Source of the DNA: JAJPJX01 sp964568355
GTDB lineage: Bacteria > Acidobacteriota > Terriglobia > Bryobacterales > Bryobacteraceae
Length of the DNA stretch: 10,325 bases
Direction: 5' to 3'
Assembly (NCBI GenBank): GCA_964568355.1
Contig: CAZMRK010000797.1
Coordinates: 1-10,325, forward strand
Position numbers and translations under genes: made by a program. Positions 5,942-10,325 of this stretch are shown here, one piece after another (positions within the stretch are counted from its first letter, which is position 1; each line of letters starts with the position of its first letter). A model generated the notes under the pieces. That model did no database searches and was not told the origin of the DNA. It saw only the letters and a program-made list of their open reading frames with translations.

Positions 5942-6877
5942 ATGTCACGACTTGCACTGATTGCTTCCTTGTTGATCGTTCTGCTGGCCGCGGCCTTGCT
6001 ATCCGCCCCCGGCCCAGCCGCCAAACCTACGGCGCTCGACAAACCCACGCTCGAAGCCTATGTGCGGCACCTGTTCGTCTGGGGTCCCCAGATCCACGTG
6101 GAGATCGGCACGCCCAAGCCCGCTCCCATGCCGGGCTTCGTCGAGGTGGTGGTGCACGCCTCGGCGGGCAACGCCAGCCAGGACTTTCCGCTGTATATCT
6201 CGAAGGATGGGCAGCACATTGTCCAGGGCAATGTCTACAACGTCGCCCAGAATCCCTTCAAACCGGACCTGGATAAGCTGAAGACCGACCTGCGTCCCAG
6301 CTTCGGAACTCCCGGCGCACCAGTGGTGCTGGTGGAGTTTACCGACTTCGAGTGTCCCTTCTGCAAAGAAGAAGCCAAGCTCCTGCGCGAGAACGTGAAG
6401 ACCGCCTATCCCAAGCAGGTGCGGCTGTATTTCATGGATTACCCGCTGTCCACGATCCATCCCTGGGCCAAGGCAGCCGCTATCGCCGGGCAGTGCATCT
6501 TCCAGCAGAATCCGAACGCTTTCTGGGATTACCACGACTGGATCTTTGAGCATCAGGGCGAGATCAACCCCGAGAACCTGAAATCCAAGATTCTGGATTT
6601 CGCCAAGGGTAAAGAGATTGACGCATTGCAGCTCACCCGCTGCATGGACACTAAGTCCACCGAGGCAGCCGTCGACAAAGCCATCGCCCAGGGCAAGTCT
6701 CTGAACGTAACCTCGACGCCGACCTTGTTTATCAACGGCCGTCGGGTGGTGGGCCGCTCGGACTGGCCCACGCTGCGCAGTATCATCGACTACGAGATCG
6801 AGTATCAAAAGACAGCCAAGAATGCCGGGGAAGACTGCGGTTGTGAGCTGAAGATTCCGACACCCGGCCTGCAGTGA
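5942..6877 (+). CDS. Exported DsbA-family thioredoxin-fold protein
   Basis: The 311-residue protein starts with a signal peptide or anchor (MSRLALIASLLIVLLAAALL). An N-terminal region (about 35-115) with KDGQHIVQGNVYNV resembles the dimerisation domain of DsbC/DsbG-like proteins. The thioredoxin fold follows: VVLVEFTDFECPFC with active-site C138-P-F-C141, an insertion of helices, and the cis-proline block TSTPTLFINGRRVVG (P260). It probably forms or rearranges disulfides in the periplasm. Two further cysteines occur in the helical insert (C185, C234), and the tail ends in a CGC motif (C299, C301) that is not standard in DsbA. It sits 38 nt after uxaA and 35 nt before the peptidase gene; its partners are not shown by sequence. 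Confidence 0.85.
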   Translation: MSRLALIASLLIVLLAAALLSAPGPAAKPTALDKPTLEAYVRHLFVWGPQIHVEIGTPKPAPMPGFVEVVVHASAGNASQDFPLYISKDGQHIVQGNVYNVAQNPFKPDLDKLKTDLRPSFGTPGAPVVLVEFTDFECPFCKEEAKLLRENVKTAYPKQVRLYFMDYPLSTIHPWAKAAAIAGQCIFQQNPNAFWDYHDWIFEHQGEINPENLKSKILDFAKGKEIDALQLTRCMDTKSTEAAVDKAIAQGKSLNVTSTPTLFINGRRVVGRSDWPTLRSIIDYEIEYQKTAKNAGEDCGCELKIPTPGLQ

Positions 6878-6912
6878 TTTGCTTTTTTCGCACTCCGAAG
6901 GGGTAGTAAACC

Positions 6913-8751
6913 ATGAAGGGCACGTTTCGCAGGATCGCCAGCCTGGCGCTGGGCGCGTTGTGGGGAATCCAGGCATTTGCTCTCAGCGCCACCATCAGTC
7001 CCGAGCAATACCTGGACGACATCAAGTTTCTGGCGTCGAAGAACATGAAAGGCCGGGCGTCGGGATCGCCGGAACTGGAGAAAGCGGCGGCTTACATCGC
7101 CCGCCACTTCCGCGAGTTCGGGCTCCAGCCCATCGACGGCAAGAGCTACCTGCAGGCCTTCCAGGTGACCACCAACGCCAAGCTGGGCGACACCAATCAC
7201 TTCGAAGCCGTGGTGAACGGCGAGAAGCACGCCTTGAAATTCCGCGAAGAGTTCACGCCGTTTAATTTCTCCGCCGCTGGCCCGCTGGCCGGCAGCGTGG
7301 TCTTCGCCGGATACGGCATCACGGCACCGGAGTATAACTACGACGACTACGCCGGCATCGACGTCAAGGGCAAGATCGTGCTCCTGCTGCGGCACGAGCC
7401 GCAGGAATTTGACGAGAAGAGCGTCTTCTCCGGCAAGATCTACACCGAGCATGCCCAGTTTTTCAGCAAAGCCAGCAACGCCAAGATGCACGGCGCGATC
7501 GGCGTCATTCTGATCAACGACCGTGCCAACCATCGCGGGGAATCCGATGAGCTGGAGAGCTTCGCCGCCAAGGTAGGGCCGGATAACGCCGGCATCCCGT
7601 TCGTCCAGGTCAAGGCCGATACGGTCGAGAACTGGTTTTCCGCGGCGGGCAGGAACCTGGACCAGATCGCCGCCGCGGTCGACAAGGATCTCAAGCCGCA
7701 ATCCTTCGCCTTTCCCGACAGCGTGCACATTCAAGCCCGGCTGGATATCGAACGGCTGGTCAAGACCGTGCACAACGTAGCCGGATATCTGCCCGGCGCC
7801 AGCGATGAATACATCGTCATCGGCGCTCACTACGACCATCTGGGCCTCGGCGAACAGTTCTCCATGGCGCCGTCTCTGGCCGGCACCGTCCATCCGGGCG
7901 CGGACGATAACGCCTCCGGCACGGCGGGGGTAATCGAACTGGCGCGCTGGTTCAGCAAACAGCCCAGGCAGAAACGCGGCATCCTGTTCCTGAGCTTCGC
8001 CGGCGAGGAACTGGGGCTGCTGGGCTCCAGTTACTACGTGAATCATCCGACCTTCCCTCTGGAAAAGGCGGTGGCCATGATCAACATGGATATGATCGGC
8101 CGGATCCGCGAGCATAAGGTCTATATCGGCGGCGTGGCGACCGGCACCCACATGAAAGAGATGGTGCAGAAACTGGCGGCGCATTCCTCCCTGAACATCG
8201 ATTTCTCCGATACCACCGGCTACGGATCGAGCGACCATACCTCTTTCACCACCAAGCAGATTCCGGTACTGTTCTTCTTCTCTGGGCTGCACAGCGACTA
8301 TCACAAGCCCAGCGACACCTGGGACAAGATCGATGCGCCCTCCGCCACCCAGTTGCTCTCGCTGGTGGCCGACATCAGCGACCAGTTGCGCGAGAACGCC
8401 GAACGGCCGATGTTCGTACGCGTGCGCGAGCCTGCGCCGCACGGGGGCGCGGTCGCCGGATCGGCTTCCGGCGGTGGCTCGGGATACGGGCCGTGGTTCG
8501 GCAGCATCCCGGACTTCGGGGAAGGCACCAAGGGCGTAAAGTTCGCCGATGTCCAGCCCGGTTCTCCGGCCGAAAAGGTGGGCCTCAAGGCCGGCGATAT
8601 CCTGGTGGAGTTCGACGGCAAGCCGATCGGCAACCTGTATGATTTCACGTACGCGCTGCGAGCCAAGAAACCTGGCGACGAGGTGCTGGTGAAAGTCATG
8701 CGCGGAGACAGCCCGGTGGAAGCTAAGGTACTGCTCGCCAAAAGGCGCTAA
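6913..8751 (+). CDS. Exported M28-family zinc metallopeptidase with PA and PDZ domains
   Basis: The 612-residue protein starts with a signal peptide (about 1-25). A PA-type insert spans about 120-250 (SVVFAGYGITAPEYNYDDYAGIDVKGKIVLLL). The M28 peptidase core keeps the metal and catalytic residues: GAHYDH (H306, D308), GADDNASGTAG (D332), FAGEELGLLGS (E365, E366), NMDMIGR (D393) and HSDYHKPSD (H464). A glycine/serine-rich linker (about 509-525) leads to a PDZ domain (about 538-610, with VKFADVQPGSPAEKVGLKAGDILVEFDGKPI). M28 enzymes are mostly aminopeptidases. PDZ domains bind C-terminal peptides, so this one may present or restrict substrates. All ligands are intact. AAGGGG lies about 9 nt before the ATG. 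The gene is the fourth of the five + strand genes. Confidence 0.9.
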   Translation: MKGTFRRIASLALGALWGIQAFALSATISPEQYLDDIKFLASKNMKGRASGSPELEKAAAYIARHFREFGLQPIDGKSYLQAFQVTTNAKLGDTNHFEAVVNGEKHALKFREEFTPFNFSAAGPLAGSVVFAGYGITAPEYNYDDYAGIDVKGKIVLLLRHEPQEFDEKSVFSGKIYTEHAQFFSKASNAKMHGAIGVILINDRANHRGESDELESFAAKVGPDNAGIPFVQVKADTVENWFSAAGRNLDQIAAAVDKDLKPQSFAFPDSVHIQARLDIERLVKTVHNVAGYLPGASDEYIVIGAHYDHLGLGEQFSMAPSLAGTVHPGADDNASGTAGVIELARWFSKQPRQKRGILFLSFAGEELGLLGSSYYVNHPTFPLEKAVAMINMDMIGRIREHKVYIGGVATGTHMKEMVQKLAAHSSLNIDFSDTTGYGSSDHTSFTTKQIPVLFFFSGLHSDYHKPSDTWDKIDAPSATQLLSLVADISDQLRENAERPMFVRVREPAPHGGAVAGSASGGGSGYGPWFGSIPDFGEGTKGVKFADVQPGSPAEKVGLKAGDILVEFDGKPIGNLYDFTYALRAKKPGDEVLVKVMRGDSPVEAKVLLAKRR

Positions 8752-8772
8752 TGGAGTAACATTGAGGTGACT

Positions 8773-10059
8773 ATGGAATTTCCCCGCCTGTACCTGGTCC
8801 GTCAGAACTTTCCGGATCGCCGCATTGCCGATGTCGCCGGAGAGGTGAAAAAGCAGCTCACGGCCTCGCCGTTCGCTTCCCGTCTCAAGCCCGGCTCGCG
8901 CGTCGCGATTGGCGTGGGCTCGCGCGGCATTCACAACATCGCGACCATCGTGCGCTCCGTGGTGGAGTACTGGAAGTCGCTGGGCATGCAGCCCTTCATC
9001 TTCCCGGCCATGGGAAGCCACGGCGCGGCTACCGCGGAAGGCCAGGCGGATGTGCTGGCACATTACGGTATCGTGCAGGAGACCATGGGCTGCCCGGTCA
9101 TCAGTTCGCTGGAAGTGGTGTCAGTGGGCAAGACGCCGGAGGGCATCGAGGCCTTCATGGACCGCAATGCCTTCGGGAGCGACGGCGTTATGCTGGTGGG
9201 CCGGGTGAAGTGGCACACCGATTTCGCGGGCAAGATCGAAAGCGGCCTGTTCAAGATGATGGCCATCGGACTGGGGAAGTTCGCCGGCGCGCAGCACTAT
9301 CACACCTACGCTTATAAGCTTGGCCTGGAGCATGTGATCCGCAGCATCGGGCGGCAGGTGTTGAAATCCGGAAAGATTCTAGGCGGACTGGCCATCCTGG
9401 AGGACGCCTATCACAACACCGCCAAGCTGGATGCAGTGCCGGTGGAAGTGATGGAGCAGCGCGAGGAAGAGAATCTGGCCCTGGTGAAATCCTGGATGGG
9501 GAAGGTCCCCATGGACCTGGACGTCCTGATCCTGGACCAGATCGGCAAGAACATCAGCGGCGCGGGTATGGATACCAAGGTGGCCAACCGTAGCGTCCAC
9601 GGCGCCTACAATCCCTGGCCCAATACACCCAAGTTCGAACGCATCTTCGTGCGGGACCTGAGCGACCTGAGCTACAACAACGCCGTCGGGCTGGGCATGG
9701 CCGATGTAGTGACCGATCGCCTGGTGAACCGTGTCGACTGGGTGCCGACCCGCATCAACTCCCTGACCGCGTCCACGCCGGCGGCCATTCGAACGCCGAT
9801 GCATTTCCCCACCGATCGCGAATGCCTGGAGCGCGTCTATCCCACCGTGGGCAAGTTCGATCCAAAGGAAGTGACGCTCGGCTGGATCCGCAACACTATG
9901 GAGTTGACCCCGATCCTGCTGAGCGAAAACCTGCTGCCCCAGATCCGCAAGAATCCGATCCTGGAAATCGTGGGAGATCCGCGGCCGATGGAATTCGACG
10001 CCAGCGGCAACCTGGTAGACATGCTGGTTTCCGCCGGCGAGACCGTCCCGGCGCACTAA
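8773..10059 (+). CDS. LarA-like nickel-pincer-cofactor isomerase (lactate racemase family)
   Basis: The protein (428 residues from the ATG at 8773) resembles LarA. GSRGIHNIATIV recalls the arginine-containing LarA strand, and FPAMGSHGAATAEGQ contains a histidine (H85 counting from the GTG at 8767) equivalent to the catalytic LarA histidine. GRVKWHTDFAGKIESGLFKM holds H150 and K163, like the nickel-ligand histidine and the lysine that holds the pincer nucleotide in LarA, though spacing is three residues longer. LarA homologs racemise or epimerise alpha-hydroxy acids; the substrate is unknown. GAGGTGA just before the ATG supports 8773. A GTG at 8767 would add two residues. No larB, larC or larE cofactor genes lie in the window. 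It starts 21 nt after the peptidase stop. The family call is from motif resemblance and is moderately firm. Confidence 0.7.
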   Translation: MEFPRLYLVRQNFPDRRIADVAGEVKKQLTASPFASRLKPGSRVAIGVGSRGIHNIATIVRSVVEYWKSLGMQPFIFPAMGSHGAATAEGQADVLAHYGIVQETMGCPVISSLEVVSVGKTPEGIEAFMDRNAFGSDGVMLVGRVKWHTDFAGKIESGLFKMMAIGLGKFAGAQHYHTYAYKLGLEHVIRSIGRQVLKSGKILGGLAILEDAYHNTAKLDAVPVEVMEQREEENLALVKSWMGKVPMDLDVLILDQIGKNISGAGMDTKVANRSVHGAYNPWPNTPKFERIFVRDLSDLSYNNAVGLGMADVVTDRLVNRVDWVPTRINSLTASTPAAIRTPMHFPTDRECLERVYPTVGKFDPKEVTLGWIRNTMELTPILLSENLLPQIRKNPILEIVGDPRPMEFDASGNLVDMLVSAGETVPAH

Positions 10060-10062
10060 TAC

Positions 10063-10091
10063 ACCGCTCCCTCACGGTCGCGGCTCAGTAA
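10063..10091 (-). repeat. REP-like element, copy 4 (inverted)
   Basis: This is the reverse-complement of the 29-nt element, with one change from copies 1 and 2 (T at its fifth position, an A at 10087 on the + strand). Together with copy 5 it makes the 59-nt inverted pair, the arrangement called REPIN or BIME in other bacteria. It lies just past the stop of the LarA-like gene. Confidence 0.9.
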
Positions 10092-10092
10092 G

Positions 10093-10121
10093 TTACCGAG
10101 CCGCGACCGTGAGGGAGCGGT
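10093..10121 (+). repeat. REP-like element, copy 5
   Basis: This copy is identical over 29 nt to copies 1 and 2. The final T at 10121 is also the last base of the minus-strand synthase stop codon, read as A in TAA. Element and coding end are thus fused base to base. Confidence 0.9.
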
Positions 10122-10325
10122 TATTTCAGGATTCCTACCTTCTTGGCCGCGGCTTGGAACGCTCGTAGAGCTTGGTCTAGCTGCTCTTGCGTGTGGGTGG
10201 CGGTCACGATGGTGCGGACGCGGGCCTTACCCTTGGGCACGGTCGGGAAGCCGATTCCAGTTGCCAGCACACCTTCTTCGAACAGCGCGGCGGATAGCTG
10301 ATACGCCAGGGCGGCCTCGCCGGCC
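10121..10325 (-). CDS. Alpha-oxoamine synthase, Kbl/BioF family (C-terminal part only)
   Basis: Reading the minus strand from 10324 gives 67 residues, starting AGEAALAYQLSAALFEEGVL and later GIGFPTVPKGKARVRTIVTA, ending KKVGILK and a TAA at 10123-10121. The block GxxFPTVPxGKARxRxxxTAxHT near the C-terminus is the hallmark of pyridoxal-phosphate alpha-oxoamine synthases. The ending fits 2-amino-3-ketobutyrate CoA ligase (glycine C-acetyltransferase, threonine degradation) better than BioF, but serine palmitoyltransferase-like relatives cannot be excluded from the tail. The catalytic lysine and start lie outside the window. The gene converges on the LarA-like gene. Confidence 0.8.
   Translation of the reverse strand, partial: AGEAALAYQLSAALFEEGVLATGIGFPTVPKGKARVRTIVTATHTQEQLDQALRAFQAAAKKVGILK

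Larger units (their letters stand above)
10063..10121. terminator. Inverted REP pair forming a long hairpin between convergent genes (possible two-way terminator)
   Basis: The left arm (10063-10091) is an inverted REP copy and the right arm (10093-10121) a direct copy, separated by one base (10092). They pair at 28 of 29 positions, the exception being an A-C mismatch near the centre (10087). The palindrome begins 4 nt after the end of the LarA-like gene's stop codon. Its last base is the first base (+ strand) of the TAA of the minus-strand synthase gene. A long stem between convergent genes would be expected to end transcription or protect mRNA ends. There is no U-rich tract, so an intrinsic terminator is not certain. 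Confidence 0.45.

Noticed and set aside
4335..5957. 540-codon open frame on the minus strand opposite uxaA
   Set aside because: It is the shadow of a strongly recognised gene in high-GC DNA. Its composition is rich in Gly, Arg, Ala and His with no domain, and third-position bias favours the + strand frame.
6805..9063. 752-codon open frame on the minus strand across the M28 gene
   Set aside because: It lies opposite genes with all catalytic motifs intact and spans three unrelated genes. Length alone reflects GC bias.

Overview
The window is GC-rich, densely coded bacterial DNA. Gene content, protein style and a 29-nt dispersed repeat suggest an acidobacterium of the Solibacter/Bryobacter type. 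That placement rests on recognition from memory and has not been checked by any search.

Layout. Bases 1-70 hold the last codons of a membrane protein on the + strand, probably an amino-acid permease. Bases 86-2990 are a minus-strand block, read from right to left: an ArnT/PMT-like membrane glycosyltransferase, a GRP/RhaT-like sugar permease, a DUF433 antitoxin-like protein, and a 31-residue stub of a DUF5615 PIN-like toxin. The stub stops 15 nt from the permease end, so the toxin-antitoxin pair looks broken. Bases 2991-3799 form a REP/RAYT locus: a minus-strand REP-associated tyrosine transposase (HUH/Y1 family) bracketed by three same-orientation copies of the 29-nt REP-like element. Bases 3800-10059 carry five closely spaced + strand genes: an exported HIT/Cdh-like protein, a full-length two-domain altronate dehydratase (UxaA), a periplasmic DsbA-like thioredoxin-fold protein, an exported M28 metallopeptidase with a C-terminal PDZ domain, and a LarA-like nickel-pincer isomerase. 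The window ends in the C-terminus of a minus-strand alpha-oxoamine synthase (Kbl/BioF family).

How the parts relate. Gaps of 10-38 nt suggest that the five + strand genes are co-transcribed. UxaA and the LarA-like protein fit sugar-acid or hydroxy-acid metabolism, and the M28 peptidase and DsbA-like protein fit envelope proteolysis and protein folding. A single shared pathway for all five cannot be shown. The most notable feature is the REP system. The same 29-nt element flanks the RAYT gene, lies in its own leader, and appears 6.3 kb away as an almost perfect 59-nt inverted pair. That pair fills the whole gap between two convergent stop codons and supplies the first base (+ strand) of one of them.
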